From CAYJLF01 sp964371055 (GTDB lineage: Bacteria > Eisenbacteria > RBG-16-71-46 > CAIMUX01): a stretch of DNA of 64,000 nt. The stretch is taken from positions 87,761-151,760 of the forward strand of contig CAYJLF010000016.1 of assembly GCA_964371055.1 (NCBI GenBank). Reading direction: 5' to 3'. The position numbers and the translations under genes are program-made. This document shows, piece by piece, positions 34,619-42,965 of this stretch (position 1 is its first letter; the number at the start of each line of letters is the position of its first letter). The notes under the pieces are model-generated. The model made no database searches and was not told the DNA's origin. It worked only from the letters and a program-made list of their open reading frames with translations.

Positions 34619-36418
34619 ATGAACCGCCTGATCCCCCTGCTGGTCGGGTGCGGCCTGCTGGTCGCCGGCAGCGTCGCGGGTGGCGCGGAGTCCGGGGATC
34701 CGCGCGACCCCGAGCTGAACTTCGAGTACGTCTGGAGATCGATGGATCGGACCTATGCCCAGTTCGGCCTGAAGCACGTCGATTGGGATGCCCTCTACCG
34801 GGTCTACCGACCGCAGATCACGCCGCAGACCACGGACGAGGAGTTGTGGGACACCCTGCTCACCCTGCTGCGGCACCTGAACGATGAGCACGTCTGCCTG
34901 GCCGACGGTAAGCGCCGCATCTGCGCCGGCCGTTCCGAGGAGCTGGAGGGGAACGACTTCTCCCTGGAGCTGGTGAAGTCGAAGTACCTGCGGGGCGCCT
35001 CCACGCCGGCCTTGGAGGGCAAGTTCACCTCCGGTTGGCTGACGGAGAAGATCGCCTACCTGCACATCGGCGACTTCAAGGAGGAAGACCTCCCGACCGC
35101 TGGAGCGATCGACACCTTCCTGAACGAGCACGCCTGGGCTTCCGCAATCATCGTCGACGTGCGCGACAACCCCGGCGGCACCAGTCGGGCCGCCAACCTG
35201 GTGGCGAATCGATTCGCCGACCGCAAGCGGCAATACATGCGCGTGCAGACCCGCTATGGCCCGCGACACGACGACCTGGGTTCGATGGACTTCCGCCATG
35301 TCGAGCCGGACGGCCCGATCCAGTTCACGCGTCCCACGGTACTCCTGGCGAACCGGCGCAGCGCGAGCGCCGCCGACGGCTTCGTGCTGGCCATGCGCGT
35401 CCTGCCGCATGTCACCGTGGTGGGAGACCTGACCGAGGGGGCCCTCGCCGCGCAGTTCCCCGACCGGATGCCCAACGGCTGGGTGCTGTGGGTGGCCTTC
35501 AAGCTGGCCACCGACCACAGCGGTTTCTGCTATGACGGGCTCGGAGTACCACCCGACCTCCGCATCCGGAACGCGCCCGCGGACATCGCCGCCGGTACCG
35601 ACCGGGTGCTGGAATTCGCGCAGACGGTGCTGGAACGAGGCGCCCCCGCGCCGCAGGACGAGGCCGCCAGCCTGGCGGACCTGCGGACGTCTTTGGTGGA
35701 TACGTATGTGCGCACCGTCGACGAACAGAACCTCGCGGCCGCCGTCGAAGATCTCAACCGGGCGCGCGTGGCCGGGAGCAAGGCGAACTTCTTCAGCGCC
35801 GACGAGGCCATGCAGCAGGCCGGGCAGTACCTGGGACAAGAGCGGTACCCGGAGGCGATCGGCCTGTTGCGGGCGTGCCGCGAGGAGTTCCCGCAGTTCG
35901 CCAGCACCTACGGGATGCTCGCTCGGGCCTACCTGGGCTCCGGGGAGATCGCGGCCGCCGAAGCCACCCTGAGAGAGAGCGAGTCGGTCGAAGCGATGTT
36001 TCCCTGGGAGCCGCCGCAGATCGAGCGGGCGCGCACCGCGGTCCAGATCGCGAGACGGGGATCCGCCGCCGACAGCATCGGACAGGCGCTCGCCGTCGGG
36101 GGCATCCCGGCCGCGGAGAAGACGTTCCAGGCGATGCTGCCCCGTCGGGACACGGGACCAGTGTTCGACGAGAACGGCTTCAACAACCTCGGATACAGCC
36201 TGCTGCAGGAAAGCAACTTCGAGGCCGCTGTCTACGTCTTCGAAATGAACGCCCGACTCCACCCCGGCTCCTGGAATGTCCATGACAGCCTGGGCGAGGC
36301 GCTGGTGCGGGCCGGTCAGACGGAGCGCGCGGTCGAGAGCTTCCGCCGGTCGCTCGAGCTGAATCCGCACAACGCGAACGGACGCAAGATGCTGCAACAA
36401 CTGCAAGCGGTACGGTAG
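34619..36418 (+). CDS. S41 family (tail-specific/tricorn-like) peptidase with C-terminal TPR region
   Basis: Predicted 599-residue exported protein. ATG 34619 follows AAAGGAG. The signal peptide is MNRLIPLLVGCGLLVAGSVAGGA. An N-terminal helical domain (FEYVWRSMDRTYAQFGLKHVDWD) matches the tricorn/S41 start. The catalytic core includes IIVDVRDNPGGTS and the serine region ANRRSASAADGFVLAM (Ser about 248-250), then GLGVPPDLRI. Residues about 390-599 form TPR-like helices (YPEAIGLLRACREEFPQFA, WNVHDSLGEALVRAGQTERA). It is the first gene of an operon with a BlaI-type repressor 52 bases downstream and an M56 sensor, so its expression is probably controlled by them. Confidence 0.85.
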   Translation: MNRLIPLLVGCGLLVAGSVAGGAESGDPRDPELNFEYVWRSMDRTYAQFGLKHVDWDALYRVYRPQITPQTTDEELWDTLLTLLRHLNDEHVCLADGKRRICAGRSEELEGNDFSLELVKSKYLRGASTPALEGKFTSGWLTEKIAYLHIGDFKEEDLPTAGAIDTFLNEHAWASAIIVDVRDNPGGTSRAANLVANRFADRKRQYMRVQTRYGPRHDDLGSMDFRHVEPDGPIQFTRPTVLLANRRSASAADGFVLAMRVLPHVTVVGDLTEGALAAQFPDRMPNGWVLWVAFKLATDHSGFCYDGLGVPPDLRIRNAPADIAAGTDRVLEFAQTVLERGAPAPQDEAASLADLRTSLVDTYVRTVDEQNLAAAVEDLNRARVAGSKANFFSADEAMQQAGQYLGQERYPEAIGLLRACREEFPQFASTYGMLARAYLGSGEIAAAEATLRESESVEAMFPWEPPQIERARTAVQIARRGSAADSIGQALAVGGIPAAEKTFQAMLPRRDTGPVFDENGFNNLGYSLLQESNFEAAVYVFEMNARLHPGSWNVHDSLGEALVRAGQTERAVESFRRSLELNPHNANGRKMLQQLQAVR

Positions 36419-36470
36419 TCATCGAGGGGGGCCGTCCCGAGACCGGGGCGACCACGGGAGGACGAAGATC

Positions 36471-36860
36471 ATGGCAGGTGATCCGCATGCAGGCCTCAGC
36501 CGTCGCGAACGGCAGATCATGGACATCGTCTACCGGCTCGGGCGGGCCACGGCGCAGGAAGTCCGGGACAACCTCGAGGACCCGCCCAGCTACTCGGCGG
36601 TTCGGGCCCACCTGAAGGTCCTGGAGGAGAAGCAGCACCTGCGCCACCGGTGGGACGGCCCGCGCCACGTCTTCGAACCGGTCGTCTCGCGGGAGCGTGC
36701 GCGCCGTTCGGCGCTGAGGAGTCTCCTGCGCAACTTCTTCGACGACTCCTACGAAGAGATGATCGCGACCTTGCTCGAGAACTCGGGTCAGGACCTGTCG
36801 GACGCCGAACGGAAGAAGCTGGCCCGCATGATCGAGCAGGCCCGCCAGGAGGGACGGTAG
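36471..36860 (+). CDS. BlaI/MecI/CopY family transcriptional repressor
   Basis: Predicted 129-residue winged-helix repressor. ATG 36471 follows GGGAGG. The motif LSRRERQIMDIVYRLGRATAQEV and the recognition segment PSYSAVRAHLKVLEEKQHLRH are typical of the family, as is the wing H-R-W-D-G-P-R-H-V-F-E-P-V-V. The C-terminal helical part mediates dimerisation in homologues. Length fits BlaI (about 125). Members are inactivated by proteolysis when the partner membrane peptidase is activated; that partner is encoded three bases downstream. Confidence 0.92.
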   Translation: MAGDPHAGLSRRERQIMDIVYRLGRATAQEVRDNLEDPPSYSAVRAHLKVLEEKQHLRHRWDGPRHVFEPVVSRERARRSALRSLLRNFFDDSYEEMIATLLENSGQDLSDAERKKLARMIEQARQEGR

Positions 36861-36862
36861 GC

Positions 36863-39004
36863 ATGCACGCGTTCTTGGATCCCCTCTTCTTCGCCATGAC
36901 CTACGATCCGTGGATCGCGCAACTCCTGCCCGTCACGCTCAAGGGGAGCCTGCTGGTGGGATCGCTCCTGTTGGGCGGTCACCTGTTGCGTTCCGCCTCG
37001 GCCGCAACCCGCCACCTGATGTGGACGCTGGGCATGGGCGGCCTCCTGGTTCTGCCGATCCTGGAGGCGGGGCTACCTTCCTGGCGGATCGTGCCGGTCC
37101 CCGACGCGATCACCGCGCTCGTCGCGGGTCCGACTTCCGGCCCTGCCGCATCACCCGCTTCGGTCGGGGGCGCGGGAAACAGCCCGCGCGAGGAATCCCT
37201 GCTCTCTTCGGGTCCAGGTCGCCCGGGCTCGCCGATCGTGACGCGCCCGCAGGCCGATCCACCCTCCGCCGCGGTGCCCTCTGACCCCGCGCGCCTGTCC
37301 GCCGAGTGGAAGCTCCGGGGCCTCGGACCGGCCCTGACCTGGTCCCTTTCGTGCTGGCTGGCGGGCGTGATTGTCCTCGCGCTCTCCTTCGCCCGGGGGC
37401 TGATCCGGCTGGAGCGCATCCGACGCGAGGCCCGCGCCCTGACCTCCGACGGATGGCCGCGTCTTCTGCGGTCGCTTTGCCACAAGCTCGGCCTGGAAGC
37501 GGATCCGGTCCTGCTCGTCAGCCCGCGCTCCCTCGCTCCGATGACCTGGGGTGTGCGCCGCCCGATCTTGCTTCTGCCCCGCGAATGCCACGACTGGCCC
37601 GAGGAGCTCCGCCGCCAGGTGTTGCTTCACGAACTGGCGCATGTCCGGCGACACGACTGCCAGACACAACTCGTCGCCCAGTGCGTCTGCCTGATCCATT
37701 GGATCAACCCCCTGGTCTGGTTCGCCGCGCGGCAGATGCGCGTCGAGCGCGAGCGGGCGTGCGATGACCTGGTCCTCGGGACCGGCGCCCGACCCTCGAT
37801 CTACGCGGGTCACCTGCTGGAGTTCGCCTGCCATCTCAGCGGTCGCGAGCGGGCCATCTCGACCGGGCTCCCGCTGGCACGCCGGTCGCGTATCTTCGAT
37901 CGGCTGGACGCGGTGCTCGATCCCCGCCGTTGCCGCCGGGCGCCGGGCCGATGGGCATCCGCGCTGGCCGCCGCCGTCATCCTGACGATCGTCGCGGGTT
38001 TGGCGACGCTGGGCCCGGTTGCGGAGGCGCGCGGCGGAGACTCGACCCGCCCCGCGGCGGCAGCCCCGTTCGCCTCGGGGCGGCCGGTGTCGTGTGAGTA
38101 CCGGGTGGACGGTGTCACCGTGAAGATGGAAACGGAGGGCAGAGTCGAGTTCAACCACGACTACACCGGCATCGAGCGCCTGGACGATGGCGCGAGGTTT
38201 GCGATCGAAGAGAAGCGGGGGCGCCGAAAGACGAGCCTCTGCGTAACACGCGGCGAAGAGGGACGACCCGTGTACGACTTCCGCGTGGGGCGAAACTCCC
38301 GACCCTTCGACGCGGAGGGGGCCGCCTGGCTGGCGAACTCGATCGAGTTCCTCCTGGTGGAGGCCGCCATCGACGCCGACGTGCGCGTGCGGCGCGTGCA
38401 CGAGCAGGAGGGACTCCGGGGTGTGCTGGAGTTGGTCGAGAGCGTCGAGTCGGAAGAGACGCGAGGTATCTACTGCGCGGAATTCCTTGGGCTGGACGAC
38501 CTGGGGGACGAGGAGATCGTCGAGATCCTGCGGCGCAGCCGGAGTGACTTCGACTCGGACTACACGCGCGCGAATATCCTGATCGCTTACCTGGACGACC
38601 ACCTGGGGCGGGCCTCTACGCACGGGGCCTTCCTCGCGACTCTGGCCGCCATGAAGTCCGACCACGAGGTGCGCCGCGTGCTCCAGAGCGCCCTGGACCG
38701 CGATGGCCGGACGCCCGAGGAACTGGCGGTCCTGCTCGCGGCACTGCCCGACGTGCGCTCCGACTATGAGTCAGCGCAGTTTCTCTCCGCTTTCGACCCT
38801 GCGTTGCTGGCCGACGAGGCCACGAGTCGCGCCTATTTCGCGGCGTTGGAGAGCCTCGATTCGGATTACGAGAAGGCCGGCGTTCTCATCTCGCTCGCCC
38901 GCCGGACCGCGAACGACGACCGCCTGCGCGCCGACTGCCTCGCCGCGGCCGACCGCATTCGGTCGTACCACGAGTACTCGCGGGTCAGGCGCGCGCTGCA
39001 GTAG
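36863..39004 (+). CDS. M56 (BlaR1-like) membrane metallopeptidase sensor with C-terminal SD-x-E repeat extension
   Basis: Predicted 713-residue membrane protein starting at ATG 36863, two bases after the repressor's stop, after AGGAGGG. Membrane segments flank residues 20-60, 150-175 and 370-390. The zinc peptidase motif is HELAHVRRHD (His256-His260), followed by HWINPLVWFAARQMRVERERACDDLVL. BlaR1 has a penicillin-binding sensor domain at its C-terminus; here it is replaced by about 310 residues. These begin with a short beta domain and end in helical repeats bearing S-D-[FYH]-[DE] motifs (RSDFDSDYTRANIL, KSDHEVRRVL, RSDYESAQFL, DSDYEKAGVL). It probably cleaves or triggers cleavage of the BlaI-type repressor; the signal is unknown. 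Confidence 0.87.
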   Translation: MHAFLDPLFFAMTYDPWIAQLLPVTLKGSLLVGSLLLGGHLLRSASAATRHLMWTLGMGGLLVLPILEAGLPSWRIVPVPDAITALVAGPTSGPAASPASVGGAGNSPREESLLSSGPGRPGSPIVTRPQADPPSAAVPSDPARLSAEWKLRGLGPALTWSLSCWLAGVIVLALSFARGLIRLERIRREARALTSDGWPRLLRSLCHKLGLEADPVLLVSPRSLAPMTWGVRRPILLLPRECHDWPEELRRQVLLHELAHVRRHDCQTQLVAQCVCLIHWINPLVWFAARQMRVERERACDDLVLGTGARPSIYAGHLLEFACHLSGRERAISTGLPLARRSRIFDRLDAVLDPRRCRRAPGRWASALAAAVILTIVAGLATLGPVAEARGGDSTRPAAAAPFASGRPVSCEYRVDGVTVKMETEGRVEFNHDYTGIERLDDGARFAIEEKRGRRKTSLCVTRGEEGRPVYDFRVGRNSRPFDAEGAAWLANSIEFLLVEAAIDADVRVRRVHEQEGLRGVLELVESVESEETRGIYCAEFLGLDDLGDEEIVEILRRSRSDFDSDYTRANILIAYLDDHLGRASTHGAFLATLAAMKSDHEVRRVLQSALDRDGRTPEELAVLLAALPDVRSDYESAQFLSAFDPALLADEATSRAYFAALESLDSDYEKAGVLISLARRTANDDRLRADCLAAADRIRSYHEYSRVRRALQ

Positions 39005-39009
39005 CGGCT

Positions 39010-39034
39010 GGCGGACGGGCCCCTGGCGTCCGCC
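39010..39034. terminator. Hairpin between convergent M56 and BsuPI genes
   Basis: GGCGGACG (39010-39017) pairs perfectly with CGTCCGCC (39027-39034) across a nine-base loop, five bases after the M56 stop and in the gap between two converging genes. There is no T-run. Confidence 0.5.
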
Positions 39035-39059
39035 CGATCCCCGCTCGGTTCGCACGCCC

Positions 39060-40379
39060 CTACGCGCTGACTTTGACCCGCACGGGGGAGATCGGCACCG
39101 GCCGGTCGCACGGGATCCATCCGCGGATCACGTAGACTCCGGGGCCGACCGGCGTCCGTTCGTTCGTCAGACCAGGCCACCTCTCGCGAAAGACCGTGAT
39201 CTCGCCCGGTTGCAGCGTCAGCGTCGTGATGACCTCCGGGAACGCCATTCCGTAGGACCACTGCCAGAGCAGGGTGGGCCGCGGAGGAACCGAATCGGGG
39301 GGGGCCCAGATCGTGTCGGGAGGCGGCACCCAACCGGAGTCCGGCGGAGTCCAGGTCGTGTCCGGCGGCCAGGTCGGATCACCGGGATCACCGCCCGGCA
39401 GGGAATCGCAGGGACCGCCTCCATGCGGCGGCCGCTCACCGGGACCGTGGGGTCCGCCGCCCGGTGGATCGCACGGCCCGCCGGGACCGCCGCCGTGAGG
39501 CGGGGGATCTTCCGGATCGCCGCCGGGAGGCGGCTCTCCCGGTTCCCACGCCGGATCGAAGAGGACGAAGTCATACAACTGCCCGTTCCGGAAGGTCAGC
39601 GTCACCGGCTCCACCCCGGCGTTGTGCAGCCGCAGGCTGATCTCGCGCGGCGTGCCGGGCAGCCCATCCACCGGTTCGACCGACAGGTCTCCACGCACGT
39701 CGATCGGTCGAGGCGGCGGGGGCGGCGGGGGCGGGGGAGGTGGAGGCGGCAGCGAATCGCCATGCACCAGAATCCACCGAGCGAGACCGTTCAGCCGCCG
39801 TGCGAGGTCCCGGGCCGGCTCGGGGATCAGCGTCTCTTCACCCCGAAGGCCATAGGTCGGACCGTCCGGAGTCGGCTGGTAGATGAGTTCCAGCAGGCGC
39901 GTCCGCACGGGTCGCGGCGAGAAGAACTCGCCGCTCAACTCCGTGAACCGCGCCTCGTCGAACCAGTCCTGAACCATCGCCACAGAGTCGGGTGAGAGGA
40001 GATAGTGCACGCCCCGGCCCGCCTCGCATTGGACGACCGCGGCGTCCCCGCTCCGCAGGATCCACAGGCCGAAACCGGGCTCTCCCGGATCGCCGAAGGA
40101 CCGCATCCGGATCCACAAGTCCCCCGCGTCCGCCGGAGGTCCCGGTTCGCCCACTTCGGGCGGAGTACCCGGGTAGGAGTCGGGCAGATCGGCCGGCGGG
40201 TTCCGGAGGCTGCTGTCGTCCGGCACCGGCGCCGGCGGCTTCGACTCGTCGCCGCAACCGAGCGGCAGCAGCATCGTCAAGAGCGCGAGCGCGACACCCG
40301 AGATCGCGACGACCCCGGCCCGGCGCACCCCGAGGCCGGTGGTGCACGCCACCAGATCCCACCGCGGATGGAACTTCAT
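39060..40379 (-). CDS. Lipoprotein with BsuPI-like domain split by a Pro/Gly-rich insertion
   Basis: Predicted 439-residue lipoprotein. ATG 40379 follows AAAGGAG; the signal core is AISGVALALLTMLLPLGC with lipobox LPLGC. Residues about 75-205 form an unassigned domain (GFGLWILRSGDAAVVQCEAG). Thirteen consecutive prolines follow near residue 210. The BsuPI (intracellular proteinase inhibitor-like) fold is recognisable as SLRLHNAGVEPVTLTFRNGQ and, after an insertion of roughly 95 Pro/Gly/His/Asp-rich residues, as LLWQWSYGMAFPEVITTLTL, LQPGEITVFRERWPG and VGPGVYVIRGWIP. The insertion falls in one loop of the fold. Function in bacteria is not settled; a surface inhibitor or adhesion role is conceivable. 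Confidence 0.78.
   Translation of the reverse strand: MKFHPRWDLVACTTGLGVRRAGVVAISGVALALLTMLLPLGCGDESKPPAPVPDDSSLRNPPADLPDSYPGTPPEVGEPGPPADAGDLWIRMRSFGDPGEPGFGLWILRSGDAAVVQCEAGRGVHYLLSPDSVAMVQDWFDEARFTELSGEFFSPRPVRTRLLELIYQPTPDGPTYGLRGEETLIPEPARDLARRLNGLARWILVHGDSLPPPPPPPPPPPPPRPIDVRGDLSVEPVDGLPGTPREISLRLHNAGVEPVTLTFRNGQLYDFVLFDPAWEPGEPPPGGDPEDPPPHGGGPGGPCDPPGGGPHGPGERPPHGGGPCDSLPGGDPGDPTWPPDTTWTPPDSGWVPPPDTIWAPPDSVPPRPTLLWQWSYGMAFPEVITTLTLQPGEITVFRERWPGLTNERTPVGPGVYVIRGWIPCDRPVPISPVRVKVSA
39712..39747 (+). repeat. G-rich tract opposite the 13-proline codons
   Basis: The plus strand carries three GGGGG runs (39718-39722, 39727-39731, 39733-39737) with shorter GG runs around them, so it could fold as a G-quadruplex. 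The opposite strand encodes thirteen consecutive Pro residues of the BsuPI-domain lipoprotein, written with mixed CCG, CCT, CCA and CCC codons. Confidence 0.6.
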
Positions 40380-40470
40380 GATCGAGTCTCCTTTCGCCCG
40401 CACGACTGGCGATGCTCGCGACTCGCCGGGCCGAGTGGTCCGGCCCGGTTCCGCCGTTCGATGCCCCCAC

Positions 40471-40500
40471 AGTGTACACATTCCGAACGTCCAAGATGAA
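40471..40500 (-). promoter_or_regulatory. Candidate promoter for the BsuPI lipoprotein
   Basis: On the minus strand TTCATC (40500-40495) and TACACT (40476-40471) are 18 bases apart, about 90 bases before ATG 40379. The -10 overlaps the short palindrome GTGTACAC. The -35 is weak. Confidence 0.35.
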
Positions 40501-40523
40501 CCGGCCCACGCACCCTTAAGGGG

Positions 40524-41426
40524 TCAGAGTGGGGGCGCCGGTGGAATCCGTTCCCAGAACCTCAGTTGCCTGGGGACCGCCGGTGGATCCGCCCCATCGA
40601 CCGCCACCGGCAGGTCCGTCCCTTCGAGTCGATCCCGGGTCATCCTGATCGCCAGCTCCGAGCGATCGCACGCCAGCCACGCCCTCCCGAGTCGGCGCGC
40701 GGCCACGGCGGTCGTCCCGGAGCCGCAGCAGAAGTCAGCCACGCGCATGCCGGGATCGGTCGTCGCGAGGACGATCCGCTCCAGCAGCGCCACCGGCTTC
40801 TGCGTCGGATACCCCGTCCGCTCCTTCGCGTCCTGCGTGAGCCACGGAATCGTCCAGACGTCATCGAGAAAGCGATACCGGTACCAGCCGGCAGCATCAC
40901 GGAACTCCTCGACGCCGGGGCGATGGATGCGGTGCGCCAGACGCTTCTTCTCCCGGAGTCGATGGAACGTGTGCCCGGGACCGGTGCGATAGTAGAGGAT
41001 CGTGTCATGCTTCCGCGCGAACGCCGCGCGCGGGACTCCGCCCGTCGCATAGTGCCAGATGATCTCGTTCAGGAAGTTCTCCTGGCCCAGAAGGTTATCG
41101 AGAAAGAGGCGCGCCCGCGGCGCGGCCCGTGCATCGAGATGGAGGAAGAGGGCGCCGCCGGGTCTCAGCAGCCGCCGGCACTCGACGAGCAGAGCTCCCA
41201 ACCAGGGATCGAGTCTGGAATCGCCGGCCCGACCGGGCCGCTCGTCTTCGTCGTTCCGTGCATGTTTCGGATCCTCGAAGGCCACGACATCCGCCAGACC
41301 GAAGCTCCCGCCCCGACCGCGAAGCCCACGGCGCGACCTGCCGGTCCCGAAGGGTGGATCGAGATAGACGAGGTCGAGGCAACCATCAGGAAGGGTGCGC
41401 GCCAGTTCGAGCCCGTCGGCCCGCAC
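40524..41426 (-). CDS. DNA methyltransferase, beta-class N4/N6 type
   Basis: Predicted 300-residue enzyme transferring methyl groups from S-adenosylmethionine to cytosine N4 or adenine N6. The catalytic motif LDLVYLDPPFGTG lies near residue 20, then LRPGGALFLHLDARA, NEIIWHYATGG, YPTQKPVALLERIV and the AdoMet motif VADFCCGSGTTAVAA. The order DPPF before FxGxG is that of beta-class enzymes. GTG 41426 is the first standard start after the upstream stop. The nine codons before it (GILDHDLLV) look like authentic family sequence, so translation may begin slightly earlier at a rare codon (CTG 41444 or ATT 41447). No restriction endonuclease of a matching type was recognised beyond the adjacent HNH protein. 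Confidence 0.87.
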   Translation of the reverse strand: MRADGLELARTLPDGCLDLVYLDPPFGTGRSRRGLRGRGGSFGLADVVAFEDPKHARNDEDERPGRAGDSRLDPWLGALLVECRRLLRPGGALFLHLDARAAPRARLFLDNLLGQENFLNEIIWHYATGGVPRAAFARKHDTILYYRTGPGHTFHRLREKKRLAHRIHRPGVEEFRDAAGWYRYRFLDDVWTIPWLTQDAKERTGYPTQKPVALLERIVLATTDPGMRVADFCCGSGTTAVAARRLGRAWLACDRSELAIRMTRDRLEGTDLPVAVDGADPPAVPRQLRFWERIPPAPPL

Positions 41427-41450
41427 GAGAAGATCGTGATCCAGAATCCC

Positions 41451-42053
41451 CTACTCCTCCAGCTCGACGTTCCAGTACTCGCGGGCGATGAACTGCTGCC
41501 ACGACGTCCGGCGCTTGCCGAGCGGGATCGAGATGCAGGGGGTCCAGGTCGGCTCGACCGGCGCATGGATCAGCCGCATGCCCGCATCCTCCGCCGTGCG
41601 GCTCCCCTTGCGGCGATTGCAGCGCAGGCAGGAGAGGACGCAATTGGTCCAGGTCGAGATCCCGCCGCGCGAACGCGGTACAACATGGTCGATCGACAGC
41701 TCATCGATGCGGGGACGATCCCCGCAGTACTGGCAGGTGTGGCGGTCGCGGCGGAAGATGTTCTTACGGGAGAAGGTGACCCGGTGACGGGGGAAGGAAT
41801 CGTAACCGGTGAGCAGCACCACCTCGGGAACCTTGAGGCGCAGACTGACCGTGCGTATGCACGGCTCCTCCTCGGCGACACGGAGGCTGGCCCACGAATC
41901 GAAGTCGTGGAGCGAGTAGTCCTCCGGCGAGATCGCCCGGGCCGTCTGCCGGTAGAGAAGGCAGATCGCCGCCCGGACCGAAGTCGTCCCGATGGGAACC
42001 CAGTGCCGGTTGAGAACCAGCGTCTGTTCGTTGAGGATGCCCATGGCGTTCAT
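41451..42053 (-). CDS. HNH endonuclease
   Basis: Predicted 200-residue HNH nuclease. The N-terminal half (LNEQTLVLNRHWVPIGTTSV, AISPEDYSLHDFDSWASL) is the conserved leader of a widespread stand-alone HNH family. The catalytic and zinc site is CQYCGDRPRIDELSIDHVVPRSRGG, TNCVLSCLRCNRRKG, with two CxxC pairs and the HNH core D-H-V-V-P. ATG 42053 is chosen; ATG 42044 (MGILNEQ) is also possible. It ends 24 bases before the methyltransferase start and in the same reading frame. Confidence 0.87.
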   Translation of the reverse strand: MNAMGILNEQTLVLNRHWVPIGTTSVRAAICLLYRQTARAISPEDYSLHDFDSWASLRVAEEEPCIRTVSLRLKVPEVVLLTGYDSFPRHRVTFSRKNIFRRDRHTCQYCGDRPRIDELSIDHVVPRSRGGISTWTNCVLSCLRCNRRKGSRTAEDAGMRLIHAPVEPTWTPCISIPLGKRRTSWQQFIAREYWNVELEE

Positions 42054-42124
42054 CCAGCCCCCAGGATCGCTCAAAATGTAAGCCGAACAGAGGGTTGGTG
42101 GCAATGGGGAAGCGCGATTCTCTC

Positions 42125-42739
42125 CTACCGGCGCCAGCGCCCGAGGATGCCGGCCTGGCGTCCTGGATCCTCCACGCGCACGTGGATCGAAGCGATCCCC
42201 GGGCTCTGCGGAAAGAGCCGGACGGTGTAGGTACCGGTCGTATCGGGCGTAAAGGGCAGCCGCACCTCGCCCCACGCCGGAGGGGCCGATGGCCGCTTCC
42301 GATCCTGCTCCGGGATGAACTTGAGCTCCGCGTTGAAGACCACCTTTTCGTCCGGCCGCACGAAGCGATAGCGGATCCGGGCCGGATGGGTGGCCGGTTT
42401 CGCGCGGTCCGCCACCGGTCGCACGACCAGGAACAGCTGGTCACCCGCATGCGTGATCGGGAATCGAACGGTGCGCACGATGCCTGGGTCCCCCGTTTGC
42501 AGCGCGCCCGTCCCCTCGACCTCCGTGGCGAAGAGGATCGGGGAGTTGAGCAGACGCCCGAGGAGGAAGACCACGAGCGCCATCAGGAGACCCGCTCCCA
42601 GGACGATCGAAGCCATCCGGGCGACCCGAGCCTCGGTCACGTCATAGCGGCGGCAGAAGTGGCGCCGCATGGCCCAGACGAAGGCGGCCATCCCCGCGAA
42701 GAGCGCAAACACGATCGCGGACTGAATCAGGCTCGGCAC
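42125..42739 (-). CDS. Hypothetical membrane protein with C-terminal beta domain
   Basis: Predicted 204-residue protein. GTG 42739 is chosen because GGAGG at 42750-42746 lies six bases upstream; GTG 42745 abuts that box. Two hydrophobic segments (IQSAIVFALFAGMAAFVWAM and IVLGAGLLMALVVFLLG) anchor it, leaving about 130 residues that look beta-rich (RIRYRFVRPDEKVVFNAEL, GTYTVRLFPQSPGIASIHVR), probably outside the membrane. No family was recognised. Confidence 0.68.
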   Translation of the reverse strand: MPSLIQSAIVFALFAGMAAFVWAMRRHFCRRYDVTEARVARMASIVLGAGLLMALVVFLLGRLLNSPILFATEVEGTGALQTGDPGIVRTVRFPITHAGDQLFLVVRPVADRAKPATHPARIRYRFVRPDEKVVFNAELKFIPEQDRKRPSAPPAWGEVRLPFTPDTTGTYTVRLFPQSPGIASIHVRVEDPGRQAGILGRWRR

Positions 42740-42871
42740 ACGCACCTCCGTCCGATCCCTCGACGGTGAACTACGCGGGCGATTCTACATGATTCCGGCG
42801 GACCGGGCTGTGGACGGATGGCGGCGCACGGCGGTCGCCGCCGCGCGGCCTCGCGGATCCGGCGTTGTCGG

Positions 42872-42893
42872 CCCCGGGATCCCGGGGTACCAT
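42872..42893 (+). promoter_or_regulatory. 16-base perfect palindrome before the TlpA-DUF4266-DUF3570-ApbE cassette
   Basis: CCCCGGGATCCCGGGG (42872-42887) is a perfect palindrome directly followed by TACCAT (42888-42893), a possible -10 box, about 75 bases before ATG 42966. It could be an operator. Perfect GC-only palindromes do arise by chance in such GC-rich DNA, so support is modest. Confidence 0.35.
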
Positions 42894-42965
42894 CCGCTCC
42901 TCTCCGGCGGGAACCAGAGTCTGGTCTCCGGGGTTGCTGGCCGGTCAATCCATGAGGAGGGCGGA

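Noticed and set aside
40524..42053. HNH nuclease plus methyltransferase as a complete restriction-modification system
   Set aside because: The HNH protein belongs to a widespread stand-alone family, and no specificity or recognised restriction domain is present. Adjacency alone is not enough.
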